This document shows positions 7,345-15,451 of a DNA stretch of 60,608 nt, one piece after another. Below the pieces are notes generated by a model that did no database searches, had not been told where the DNA came from, and worked only from the letters and a program-made list of their open reading frames with translations. The position numbers were made by a program, and so were the translations under genes. Source of the stretch: Emergencia sp. (GTDB lineage: Bacteria; Bacillota; Clostridia; Peptostreptococcales; Anaerovoracaceae); the NCBI GenBank assembly GCA_022767345.1, contig JALEOD010000064.1:1-60608 (forward strand). The letters run 5' to 3'. Each line of letters begins with the position of its first letter. The stretch's first letter is position 1.

Positions 7345-8697
7345 TTATTTTCCCTCCTTATCGATGTATTTCTTCATGTGTTCAAAGGTATGCAGCCACG
7401 TAATCAGATAGATATTCTTCGTCTCCGCTTCCTCAATTTCCTTAAAAATGGTTTCAACAGCTTCCGTTTCCGCAATGGAAATCTTCGACCGGTCTACACC
7501 CTCGTAAATCAATCTGTTAGCAGTATCAAAGCAGACAGCCTCGGAGAAGCAGAAGTACTTTTCAACATCAGATTTTACCAGACCGGACAAATCGCAGTCG
7601 AAGGCATAGAAGGAGTTGGTATAGTGAGGAATCAGGTCAATCAAAGGACACAAGCCCAAACATACCATCTTCTTTTCCTTGTCCGCAGCCATTACGTTGA
7701 TGCAGGTCTGCAGCGTTTCGGGATTTTCCTGCTTGATACGCATATATTTGATAGTTTTATCCTTGTATTTCAAAATCTCAAATCTGCCGCCCACGTTTTT
7801 AAAGGAACCGAAAGCTTTTGCGGCGTCAGCAGGCTCAATGCCGCCAAGTTTCTTCGCTACCGCCAAAGCGCCGGCATAGTTGTAACACATATACGGCGTG
7901 TCATAAGGCATATCGAAAGATACATCACCAAGTTTAAACTTTCTTGCGGCAAAATCCACATCGGTAATGGTGTAATCCGCCCTTTCATCAGAAGAAAGAC
8001 CGCAGTTTTCGCAGTGGAATTTACCCACGCCATCGTTATTATAGTAGTCAAAAACAATTTTGTGTCTGCAGCGAGGACATGCCATAGTCGGAAAGCTTTC
8101 ATCCTTGGTAAAGGATTCGTTGTGACGGGCAACGCCGTAGGTCACGATATTTTCTGATTTATCTCCGAAGGAGCGAGTTCTCGGTTCTTCGTTATTTAAG
8201 AAAAAGCGAATGCCGTCAGGCAGTCCGTCAAAGATTTTTCTGTAGATGAAGTCCGGGTCGCCGTTTCTCTGCACCTGGTCCTTCTGCAGATTAGTAATCA
8301 TCACATTCTGCGCCGGCAGCTGCTTATGAATCAGCGGCAGATAGCGCTCGTCTGTCTCAAAGATGATGAAATCAGCCTTGATGCGGCCGGTCAGTGTGGA
8401 AGCCTTAGTCAGCGCAGTGGCAACGCCGTAAATCAGATTTGCGCCTTCCAGATTGGCAACTACCTTCTTTCCGTTTGAGCGGAAAATGTGTGTAATCAGA
8501 TTGTTGGTGGTCGATTTGCCGTTGGTGCCGGTGATAAACAGAACCTTGGAATAATCAATTCCCTTAAAGTGTGCGACCATCTGCGGGTCAATCTTCATGG
8601 CTTTTTCGCCGGAGAAGTTGGAGCCGCGGCTCTTGTCCACAATGTTGATGATGATGTTGATGAGCTTTGCAAACCAAAGCGCGAGATAAAATTTCAT
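7345..8697 (-). CDS. MurT-like Mur ligase (lipid II isoglutaminyl synthase family, divergent)
   Basis: A 450-aa Mur-ligase-fold protein. It has the ATP P-loop GTNGKSTT (57-64), the ligase motif FIIFETDERYLP, and the inserted zinc ribbon of MurT with four cysteines (CPRC at 207-210 and CENC at 229-232). In MurT/GatD the enzyme amidates D-Glu of lipid II at the cytoplasmic membrane face. Several C-terminal MurT positions differ: the KNPxG motif reads QENPET, and the region before the GatD contact (CPLIDLIPHYTNS) lacks the usual DGRDxSW. With the inactive-looking GatD beside it, this is either a divergent MurT or a paralogue acting on another substrate. GGGAGG precedes the start; cls lies 13 nt upstream in the same unit. 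Confidence 0.8.
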   Translation of the reverse strand: MKFYLALWFAKLINIIINIVDKSRGSNFSGEKAMKIDPQMVAHFKGIDYSKVLFITGTNGKSTTNNLITHIFRSNGKKVVANLEGANLIYGVATALTKASTLTGRIKADFIIFETDERYLPLIHKQLPAQNVMITNLQKDQVQRNGDPDFIYRKIFDGLPDGIRFFLNNEEPRTRSFGDKSENIVTYGVARHNESFTKDESFPTMACPRCRHKIVFDYYNNDGVGKFHCENCGLSSDERADYTITDVDFAARKFKLGDVSFDMPYDTPYMCYNYAGALAVAKKLGGIEPADAAKAFGSFKNVGGRFEILKYKDKTIKYMRIKQENPETLQTCINVMAADKEKKMVCLGLCPLIDLIPHYTNSFYAFDCDLSGLVKSDVEKYFCFSEAVCFDTANRLIYEGVDRSKISIAETEAVETIFKEIEEAETKNIYLITWLHTFEHMKKYIDKEGK

Positions 8698-8710
8698 TGG
8701 TATCCTCCCG

Positions 8711-10174
8711 TTATAATATATCTGACAGCAGTCTTGAAATGGATTCTTTAAATTTGACCGCTGTAGGCCTGTTGTTGTAATCCTTTCGCGTCAGTTCATG
8801 ACCGTGTTCCATATCAGTCAGAAACTGCCTGTCCATCCTTTGGCCAAAGTCTTTATCGTAGATAAAGGCGTTGGCCTCAAAGTTAAGCCGAAAGCTCCGC
8901 CTGTCAAAATTGGCAGATCCGACCGTCGAAACCTCTCCGTCCACCACCAGGGTTTTGGCGTGAAGAAAGCCGTTGTCGTAGATGAAAACTCTGGCGCCGG
9001 AGCGAATCAGTTCGCCGCAGTATGCGTAAGTGGCCCAGTACACAAACATGTGATCCGGCATGCACGGTATCATAATCCGCACATCTACGCCGGACTGCGC
9101 CGCCATTTTGAGAGACTCCAGCATGCTGGGGTCTGGAATAAAGTATGGGGTCTGCAGATAAACCGACTTCTGCGCGTAGGTAATCATCTTCATCATAGAC
9201 CGCTTAATCTCTTCTCTGACGGAATCGGGTCCGCTGGAAACAATCTGCACAGGACTTGTCCCCGCATCCCTGGGCGCGCCCAGATAGGCTTCGTCCAGCT
9301 CCAGCTGCTCTTTAGAAGCAAAACGCCAGTCCATGATAAAGCGGGCGTTGAGATCCTGTACGGCACCGCCCTGCAGTCTGATGTGCGTATCCCTCCAGTA
9401 ACCGAACTTCCGCTTCTGCCCCAGATATTCTTTTGCGATATTAAACCCGCCGGTATAACCGATTTCGCTGTCGATGACAACAATTTTTCGGTGATTGCGG
9501 TAATTCATTTCAAAATAAAGATATTTCAGCTTGGGCTTAAAGAAATACGCGGTCTTTCCGCCGGCCGCCAGAAACTCTGAAAGCCGCCAGTCATTGATAA
9601 ACCGGCTTCCCAGCGCGTCCATTAAAAGCCTTACCTCTACCCCTTCCCTGGCTTTCTTTGTCAGCGCTTCCAGAAATCGCTTTCCTACTTTGTCGTCCTT
9701 GATGATGTAGTACATGACGTTGATGGATTTCGTCGCGCAGTTGATGTCGTGAAGCAGACTCTCAAACATCTCTTTGCCGTCCACCAAAAGCTCCACCTGA
9801 TTGTTCTGAGTCAGAAAAGCGTTGCCGTAGACCTGATTCAGCTTAATCATATGCTTCCATCTTGCCGCCTCTTCCTTTGAAAAGGCAAAGCCGCCGCTGT
9901 CCATGGCTTCAATCTGCGCTTTCATTTCCTCGTTCATCGTCATCATTTCTCTCTCAGACAGCCTGGAAATCTTGTGTCTGGAAATATTCTGGGACAACAT
10001 CATATAAAGGAAAATACCGAAAATCGGCAGAACGAACAGGACTAAAATCCACGCCAGTGATGCCGCCGGATTCTTTCGCTCCAAAAAAATAATGGTAAGC
10101 GCAATAATCAAGTTGATACTGTAAATAAAAGCACTCCAGTTGCTGTCTGTAAACAAACTGATAAAATATGTCAT
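8711..10174 (-). CDS. cls: Cardiolipin synthase
   Basis: Phospholipase-D-superfamily membrane enzyme joining two phosphatidylglycerol molecules into cardiolipin plus glycerol. The 487-aa product has two N-terminal membrane helices (about 10-60), then two HKD catalytic motifs: HRKIVVID (His at about 228) and HAKTLVVD (His at about 405), each followed by the GxGSANFD / YTGGFNIA type motif. The start is ATG at 10174 (MTYFISLF) with AGGGGAT 9 nt upstream; the in-frame start at 10222 would add 16 residues and bury this ribosome binding site. It is the first gene of a unit with the MurT-like, GatD-like and 87-aa genes, which points to envelope functions. Confidence 0.93.
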   Translation of the reverse strand: MTYFISLFTDSNWSAFIYSINLIIALTIIFLERKNPAASLAWILVLFVLPIFGIFLYMMLSQNISRHKISRLSEREMMTMNEEMKAQIEAMDSGGFAFSKEEAARWKHMIKLNQVYGNAFLTQNNQVELLVDGKEMFESLLHDINCATKSINVMYYIIKDDKVGKRFLEALTKKAREGVEVRLLMDALGSRFINDWRLSEFLAAGGKTAYFFKPKLKYLYFEMNYRNHRKIVVIDSEIGYTGGFNIAKEYLGQKRKFGYWRDTHIRLQGGAVQDLNARFIMDWRFASKEQLELDEAYLGAPRDAGTSPVQIVSSGPDSVREEIKRSMMKMITYAQKSVYLQTPYFIPDPSMLESLKMAAQSGVDVRIMIPCMPDHMFVYWATYAYCGELIRSGARVFIYDNGFLHAKTLVVDGEVSTVGSANFDRRSFRLNFEANAFIYDKDFGQRMDRQFLTDMEHGHELTRKDYNNRPTAVKFKESISRLLSDIL

Positions 10175-10360
10175 CTCTAAATCCCCTAATACTATAATTT
10201 GTCCATTTTTGTATTTTATCACAACACTGAAAGATTTTCCACATATAAATCAGCGGCAAGCCAATGAAATCTGCTTCCCTGCTTCGAGATTTGCTTGAAG
10301 CCTGCTCGAAGTCCGCTTCGAATCTACTCAGAAAGCGAATTTCGATTCTGGAAATCGGCT

Positions 10361-10728
10361 ATCTGACCGTAAAGAGCGAAAATTGGCAGCATACGGTCAG
10401 ATGTAAAAATCCTGTTACAGCCTTTTTGACCGTAAAAAGCTGATTTAAACAAATACGGTCAGAAAATCGGCGCTTATTGGCAGCGCATGCTGTGTATTCA
10501 TATTGTGATTTCCATAATGTTACAGTATATTACAGAGCCTTACAGAAAATCGTAAGGGAGATATCTCACTTACCTCTAGTGAGATAGATTTTTCCCGCGC
10601 AAATTCATCCATGCGTCTGCAATCTGACCGCAATCGGTTTAAACGACGGTTTTACGGTCATTTTTGATGTTACAGGATTTTTGCAAATGACCGTAAAACC
10701 CGTTTTTGCTGTAATACGGTCAGATTGG
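10361..10728. repeat. Repeat island B: nested inverted repeats of TGACCGTA / TACGGTCA
   Basis: The gap between cls and the next gene is filled with paired palindromic motifs. Perfect arms ATCTGACCGTA (10361-10371) and TACGGTCAGAT (10392-10402); TGACCGTA (10427-10434) and TACGGTCA (10454-10461); a 16-bp pair GGTTTTACGGTCATTT (10648-10663) with its complement (10685-10700); TGACCGTA (10688-10695) with TACGGTCA (10715-10722); and an outer pair CAATCTGACCG (10620-10630) with CGGTCAGATTG (10718-10728). TTACAG also recurs five times (from 10415). No protein-coding signal. It could be a structured RNA, an array of operator sites or remains of a palindromic repeat element. The bases 10261-10320 carry further GCTTCGAA-like short repeats. 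Confidence 0.7.
10562..10593 (+). terminator. Terminator-like hairpin inside repeat island B
   Basis: TATCTCACT (10562-10570) pairs with AGTGAGATA (10578-10586) around a 7-nt loop and is followed by GATTTTT on the plus strand. No gene ends here on the plus strand, which suggests either an untranslated RNA made from the left half of the island or chance. Confidence 0.4.
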
Positions 10729-10769
10729 CGTTTTCAAGCCGATTGCTGATAATCATTAATAAAAGAAAT

Positions 10770-10802
10770 GCCTGCTGGCAGCGAGTCTCACTGTCAGCAG
10801 GC
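10770..10802 (-). terminator. Terminator of the antitoxin-like gene
   Basis: Minus strand: GCCTGCTGACAG and CTGCCAGCAGGC form a 12-bp stem with one mismatch and a 9-nt loop, followed by ATTTCTTTTATT, 24 nt after the stop codon of the 74-aa gene. Confidence 0.75.
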
Positions 10803-10826
10803 GCTTCTTTAAGAATGTATATGGCT

Positions 10827-11051
10827 TTATAATTCATATTTTTGTCTCATTTCTGTAACGACTTCGTCCCACGGTTTTACCATACCCTCCTCAGCGTGGC
10901 TTTTTGCCTGTTCTAATTTCTGCAGAATTTGTTCTTCTGTTAATGGCTCAAATGGACTTATCGGTGCTGTCCCCGGTTCCTTAAAAAAGATGTCTGATTT
11001 TGCTTTAAAATCATCATCATCTCTTACTTGTATAGTACTTATTTTTAACAC
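10827..11051 (-). CDS. Antitoxin-like small protein (RelB-type C-terminus), no toxin partner
   Basis: A 74-aa acidic protein. The tail EQILQKLEQAKSHAEEG-KPWDEV--EMRQKYEL resembles the C-terminal toxin-binding helix of RelB/DinJ-like antitoxins (E-G-x-x-x-x-x-D-E-x-x-x-x-M-R-x-K-Y). The N-terminus (ISTIQVRDDDDFKAKSD) keeps a hint of the ribbon-helix-helix start ISTIQIR-D but lacks a clear helical DNA-binding part. The start is GTG at 11051 with GGAAGAG upstream; no ATG is available in frame. No RelE/ParE-like gene lies on either side, so it is an orphan or part of a system split elsewhere. The assignment is by pattern only. Confidence 0.5.
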   Translation of the reverse strand: MLKISTIQVRDDDDFKAKSDIFFKEPGTAPISPFEPLTEEQILQKLEQAKSHAEEGMVKPWDEVVTEMRQKYEL

Positions 11052-11173
11052 CTCACTCTTCCATTTTCTATTTTACTGCCGTTACGATAGGACTTATACT
11101 TTTTTCGGATAGTCTATCGATTCGATAAATCATTCCATACCTCTATTATAAATATGCTTGTAATATCCTGTAA

Positions 11174-11647
11174 TCAAATCCTAAATTCACATGCAAAAAC
11201 TAAATCTTCGCTTTTATGATATTCGGCATCCAGCGTTACATCACAGTCTTTTATAATTCTGTATGTTCCATGGGGTAATTTTCCATAATCTTTTCCCCAA
11301 TTCACAGTAAAACTATATTCACCAGTTGGCACTTCATAAGCTACCATTACAAAATCCAAATACGGTTCTACATCGCTCCATTTTCCTAAGACTTTTTTCT
11401 GCAATGCGTAGAATTCCCCTGTACGCATCTGTAGGTCGGATTTGTTATTGATAATGAAAGTTCCCTTTTCCGCGGTAATAGCTTCTTTACCAGAAGCTGG
11501 ATAAAACTCCAAATAACTGGCAATCACCGATTCCTCCGTCAGTCTTTCTGACCAAATATCATTTAACGTGCTGCGATGATGCAACGTAATTCCTAATATA
11601 GCAATAACTAATACGAATCCAGCTATTATTTTTATATATTTTCTCAT
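11174..11647 (-). CDS. Membrane-anchored protein with bacterial Ig-like domain
   Basis: A 157-aa protein with an N-terminal membrane anchor (KIIAGFVLVIAILGITLHH, about 5-24) and an extracellular part. The stretch YSFTVNWGKDYGKLPHGTYRIIKD matches the strand pattern of small bacterial Ig-like domains found in Firmicutes surface proteins (usually Y-x-F-x-V-x-W-x-x-x-Y-G-x-L-x-x-G-x-Y-R-I). The start lies 6 nt after the stop of the protease gene, with only a weak AATAAG before it, so translation is probably coupled. Beside a secreted protease it may be an inhibitor, chaperone or surface partner of that protease; this is inference from position. Confidence 0.65.
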   Translation of the reverse strand: MRKYIKIIAGFVLVIAILGITLHHRSTLNDIWSERLTEESVIASYLEFYPASGKEAITAEKGTFIINNKSDLQMRTGEFYALQKKVLGKWSDVEPYLDFVMVAYEVPTGEYSFTVNWGKDYGKLPHGTYRIIKDCDVTLDAEYHKSEDLVFACEFRI

Positions 11648-11653
11648 CTTATT

Positions 11654-12782
11654 TTAGTATAAAGTTATGTTTAACCTTGATACAATATTCGCTCCTTTCA
11701 CATAAATCAATTTATCTGTATTTGCCTGTTTTCCAGTTATAATCCCTGTCACATAACGTTCCGATATGGTGCCTCCTCCTGCAACAATTCCTCCGCTATC
11801 ACCAGATTTGCACTTTACATCAACTAACACAGTATCAGATATTCCATATGTAGTCGTATAACTTACATCCTCTACTTTGCCTGTCATATAGTCTGATGCC
11901 TCACCGCGAGAATACACAGTAGATCCAACTGGTAATGCTTTTGTTTCCTTTTTTAGGCTAAATCTAAATCCTGGAATTTCTCTCGTTGCTGTAAAACTAG
12001 TATTTGTTCTTCTTACAAATACTGCATCTACCTTACCTGAAAAGTATGGTAGCTCAGCAGCACCAAATGTTATTCCACCGACTCTAACGCTTTCCCCTTT
12101 TTTCATCGAACTATGTGGTGCTGTTATGATACCTAAATTTCCCGAAGAGTCTTTCGCCCAAAAACCAACACTGCGAGTGCCTCCAAGAGAAGAAATACTA
12201 CTACCTGGTACGAGTGCTGCTGCAGGAGTATCTTTGCCTTCACGTATTACAACCTTCACACAGTTGTATAGATCTGTATTCCCCTTTTCAATTGCACTTT
12301 TCAAATTCTTCTTCAATCTAGTATCCTCAGAATAAACAGTAACCATATTTTCTTTAACAGATAGTCCGATTCCGGTAATGCCTTTTCCTAGTCCTTTACT
12401 CGTTTCTACATCTGATTCTATTTCATCCTGCACTTCACGTAATTGGTTAAAGGAATAAGTGACATTTTCAAATTTAATGTCTGCTAAATTAATAATAGTA
12501 CTTATCTCTTTTCTTGCCACTTCGATTTCAGTCGTTACAAGAATAACCAAATTCTTGTCATCATCAATATAGGCACCTCCATAGTAATCTGGATAAGCAA
12601 TATTTACATTTCCTTCAGTATCTACACCACTTGTCCATTCATCTAACAACTCATTGTATTTAAATGATTGCTTCATTTTCCTTGTCTTGCATTATCATTC
12701 CTTCAGCAGAATCAGTTGCAAACACACTCATACTACTCAATACGAAAATCATCATTACACAAACGCATAATAACTTCTTCAT
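11654..12782 (-). pseudogene. Secreted S1-family serine protease, broken by a one-base frameshift
   Basis: The signal peptide and the protease lie in two frames. From ATG 12782 (AAAAGGAG upstream) the first frame reads MKKLLCVCVMMIFVLSSMS-VFA, a good signal peptide, and then KENEAII-stop at 12660. The second frame, beginning MKQSFKYNELLDEW near 12676, carries a pro-region and a chymotrypsin-like domain with His in TAPHSSM, Asp in KVDAVFVRR and Ser in GDSGG. Removing one T from the TTT at 12662-12664 joins them as NEAII-KYNELLDEW, giving a 375-aa pre-pro-protease resembling alpha-lytic/streptogrisin-type enzymes. So either the gene is inactivated, or it varies by slippage, or the base is a sequencing error. 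Without the leader, the 340-aa second frame would stay in the cytoplasm. Confidence 0.8.
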
Positions 12783-13134
12783 TGTCTCTCCTTTTCTTTT
12801 CAATTGGTTGTTCCTGAAGATTTGATTTTTTATCCGCTTCAACAACTTGCTTCACATAAAATACTTTTTACATAGAATATCACGCAAGATTCATACCATA
12901 AATAAAATTGATTTAAAATTCATATTATATGAACTATTTTTGAACACTCCAAACTTCATAACTATCTATATCATATTTAACTACTTTCACCTTTAATCAG
13001 ATATATTCCTATTTAATCTCGTTTTGCCCTTTTATTCCGAATATAGTATTTATCCCAATATACTCTTAATACATTCTTTCTCCTGCTGCTTCTTTCACCG
13101 CAAACCAACGATATCGCTCTCATCCAATACAAAA
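12783..13134. other. AT-rich intergenic region, no gene seen
   Basis: About 350 bases between the protease start and the spoIVA terminator. It is markedly AT-rich, with only short runs between stops in all frames and no recognisable RNA family. It must hold the protease promoter on the minus strand, but no box pair is convincing. It marks the right edge of the AT-rich islet that begins near 10.8 kb. Confidence 0.5.
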
Positions 13135-13155
13135 AGGACTGCCTCCGGCAGTCCT
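13135..13155 (-). terminator. Terminator of spoIVA
   Basis: AGGACTGCC (13135-13143) and GGCAGTCCT (13147-13155) form a perfect 9-bp stem with a 3-nt loop. On the minus strand it is followed by TTTTTG, 28 nt after the spoIVA stop. A second partial copy (CAGTCCTGGCAGTCCT) follows on the plus strand. Confidence 0.85.
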
Positions 13156-13183
13156 ATCAGTCCTGGCAGTCCTCACATCTCTC

Positions 13184-14746
13184 CTATAATATAATACAGA
13201 TAAAATAATCCTTTCCCTCATTGCTGATCTTCTGCAGGGAGCGCTGGACCTTTACCTGCAGGCTCTCCGGCATGGCGGTCAGTTTTCCCTCCATCTGTTC
13301 TGATACCAGCTCCTGCAGGGATTTTCCAAAGAGGTTGGTATCCCAGATATCGTTTCCCGCAGACTCTCCGGCAGATGCGCTTCCGCTGCTCTCACTGCCC
13401 GAAGACACATTTCCCGAAGACACGCTGCCCGCAGGCGCGCCTTCCGCCGCGTCAAACTTTTCCATCAGATATTTGACCAGATCTGCTGACTGCTGTTCCG
13501 TGCCCACAATAGGTGAAATCTCCGTACTGATATCGGTTCTTACCATGTGTAGGCAAGGCGCCGAGGCGACCAGCCGCACGCCGTACTTGTTGCCCTGTTT
13601 AAATACTTCCGGTTTTCCCAGGTTCATCTGCGACAGCTTCGGATGCACGATTCCGTAGCCGGTAGTTTTGACCTTTTCAAGAGCCTGAGCCATATCATCG
13701 TAGGCGCGCTTCGCGCCGGCATATTCAGAGAGCAGCATAAACAGTTCTCTGTCGCTTCGCACCGGCTGCCCCAGAAGTTCTTCCATAATCTGATAGTAAA
13801 GTCCTTCCTGCAGCTTTACATCGATATAGACTCTGCCAGTTGCCATCTCTGCTCTCTGCACGGAAACCTCCCGCACATGGGCATTGGAAGAGAGCATCTG
13901 CACGGTCTGTTCCACGCTGCTGATGGTGTCGATGCCGTCCATCCATTCACAGACGGTTTTTACAATCCCGGCCTTAATATAGTGATTCTGGGAAAGAGCG
14001 TCCATATATTCCGGTAAGTCGATAAAGACTTCACTGACTGGAAACTGCTTCAAAAGCTCATCAAAGATTTGCTCCGGTACGCTTTTATCCATCACTGCGC
14101 AGTCTGCGGCAATGACCGGCGCCGCATATTTTTCTGAAAGACCCTTTGCCAGATCCTTACACGCCTGAGAAGTCGGTATCGCGCTGTTGAGCACAATGAC
14201 AAAAGGCTTTCCCAGCGCCTTCAGCTGTGAAACGGTCTTTTCTTCCGCGCTCTCGTAAGCCTCTCTTGGAATTTCCCCAAAGCTTCCGTCGCAGGTCACC
14301 ATAATGCCCACAGTGGAATGGTCGGTGATGACTTTCTCCGTTCCCCGCTCTGCCGCCTGTTCAAAAGGCATTTCTGCCGAATCCCACGGCGTCTTTACCA
14401 TGCGGCTTTTTCCGTCTTCCTGATGTCCAAGGACGCCGGGCACCAGATATCCCACACAGTCTACGAGTCTGATTTCCATGGCGGCGTGATTGATTTTTAC
14501 TTTGACCGCTTCCTCCGGCACAAATTTCGGCTCCGTCGTCGTAATGGTTCTGCCGTCACCGCTCTGAGGCAGCTGATCCACCACCCTGGTTCTGGCATAT
14601 GTATTTTCAATACCCGGCACAACAAACAGTTCCATGAATCTCTTGATAAATGTGGATTTTCCCGTTCTGACGGGGCCCACCACGCCGGCATAAATCTCCC
14701 CGCCGGTTCTCTCTGCTATACTCTTATAAATATTTCCATCAGTCAT
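13184..14746 (-). CDS. spoIVA: Stage IV sporulation protein A (spore coat basement ATPase)
   Basis: Morphogenetic ATPase that polymerises on the forespore surface and anchors the coat. The start MTDGNIYKSIAERTGG, the P-loop GPVRTGKST (residues about 24-32) and the Walker-B-like MEIRLVDCVGY are as in SpoIVA; the C-terminus FGKSLQELVSEQMEGKL..RSLQKISNEGKDYFICIIL is also typical. The length is 520 aa against about 490 in Bacillus; the excess is a Ser/Gly/Ala-rich low-complexity insert at about residues 440-470, just before DIWDTNLFGKSL. ATG 14746 is chosen because GAGGATGAAGGT precedes it; the start at 14800 would add a non-conserved leader. It lies downstream of the cobalamin operon terminator and is a single gene. 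No sigma-E-type promoter was looked for beyond inspection. Confidence 0.97.
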   Translation of the reverse strand: MTDGNIYKSIAERTGGEIYAGVVGPVRTGKSTFIKRFMELFVVPGIENTYARTRVVDQLPQSGDGRTITTTEPKFVPEEAVKVKINHAAMEIRLVDCVGYLVPGVLGHQEDGKSRMVKTPWDSAEMPFEQAAERGTEKVITDHSTVGIMVTCDGSFGEIPREAYESAEEKTVSQLKALGKPFVIVLNSAIPTSQACKDLAKGLSEKYAAPVIAADCAVMDKSVPEQIFDELLKQFPVSEVFIDLPEYMDALSQNHYIKAGIVKTVCEWMDGIDTISSVEQTVQMLSSNAHVREVSVQRAEMATGRVYIDVKLQEGLYYQIMEELLGQPVRSDRELFMLLSEYAGAKRAYDDMAQALEKVKTTGYGIVHPKLSQMNLGKPEVFKQGNKYGVRLVASAPCLHMVRTDISTEISPIVGTEQQSADLVKYLMEKFDAAEGAPAGSVSSGNVSSGSESSGSASAGESAGNDIWDTNLFGKSLQELVSEQMEGKLTAMPESLQVKVQRSLQKISNEGKDYFICIIL

Positions 14747-14789
14747 ACCTTCATCCTCTTTCTCACATAACTTACTGAGAATATATGAA

Positions 14790-14815
14790 AAAACCGCCAT
14801 GGATATGACGGTTTT
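14790..14815 (-). terminator. Terminator of the cobalamin operon
   Basis: Minus strand: AAAACCGTCAT and ATGGCGGTTTT form an 11-bp stem (one T-G pair) with a 4-nt loop, followed by TTCATATAT, 10 nt after the cbiC stop. It closes the 20-kb minus-strand operon. Confidence 0.8.
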
Positions 14816-14824
14816 ATAAAAGTT

Positions 14825-15451
14825 TTAGTCTTCAATTTTGTACTGGATTGCATTGACGATGGCGGCGGCGATGTTGCTCCCGCCTTTTCTGCCTCGTGCC
14901 ACAATGGCAGGCACCCCTAGCTTGATAACCTGCTCCTTGGATTCTACTACATTGACAAATCCCACCGGCACGCCGATGACTGCCGCAGGTCTAAGCTTTC
15001 CAGCCTTTACTAAATCGCAGATGGAAAACAGCGCTGTCGGCGCGTTGCCGATGGCAAAGATAACCGGACGGTCAAGCTCTGCCGCTTTCTCCATGCTGAC
15101 AAGGGAGCGGGTCACGCCTCTTGCTTTCGCCTCCTGTGCCACATCCTCGTCTCCGATAAAGCACAGCACCTTTCCCCCGTATGCTTCAATGCGCTTCTTG
15201 TTGATGCCGGCCTGCGCCATCTTGGTGTCCGTTACGATGTAAGCGCCATTTTTGATAGCTTCCTGCACAGTTTCGATGATGCCGTCTGTAAAATACAGAC
15301 TGTCTGCGTACTCAAAATCCGCAGAAGTGTGAATGCAGCGCTTGATGACTGCTTCATAGCGGGAATCCAGTTTTTTATCTCCTAATATTTCTCCGATGAT
15401 TTCAAAGCTCTTTGCTTCAATCTGATCTGGTTTGATGTTTTCGATTTTCAT
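14825..15451 (-). CDS. cbiC: Precorrin-8X / cobalt-precorrin-8 methylmutase
   Basis: Moves the C-11 methyl group to C-12, turning cobalt-precorrin-8 into cobyrinic acid. The 208-aa length is normal. The catalytic His is in RCIHTSADFEYAD (about residue 41), and the conserved VDTKMAQAGI-like segment (IVTDTKMAQAGI), IGNAPTALF and the C-terminal GVPVGFVNVVESKE and RGRKGGSNIAAAIVNA are all present. It is the last gene of the operon, its start overlapping the cobO stop by 1 nt. High confidence. Confidence 0.96.
   Translation of the reverse strand: MKIENIKPDQIEAKSFEIIGEILGDKKLDSRYEAVIKRCIHTSADFEYADSLYFTDGIIETVQEAIKNGAYIVTDTKMAQAGINKKRIEAYGGKVLCFIGDEDVAQEAKARGVTRSLVSMEKAAELDRPVIFAIGNAPTALFSICDLVKAGKLRPAAVIGVPVGFVNVVESKEQVIKLGVPAIVARGRKGGSNIAAAIVNAIQYKIED

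Noticed and set aside
7294-8157. A 287-codon plus-strand open frame
   Set aside because: Antisense shadow of the MurT-like gene; its composition is biased and no start signal is present.
10361-10728. A CRISPR array
   Set aside because: The repeated units are short (8-16 bp), alternate in orientation as inverted pairs, have irregular spacing and no cas genes nearby.
12660-12845. A separate 61-codon gene upstream of the protease
   Set aside because: Its second half is a signal peptide that continues into the protease frame after removal of one T, so it is treated as the 5' part of the frameshifted protease, starting at ATG 12782.
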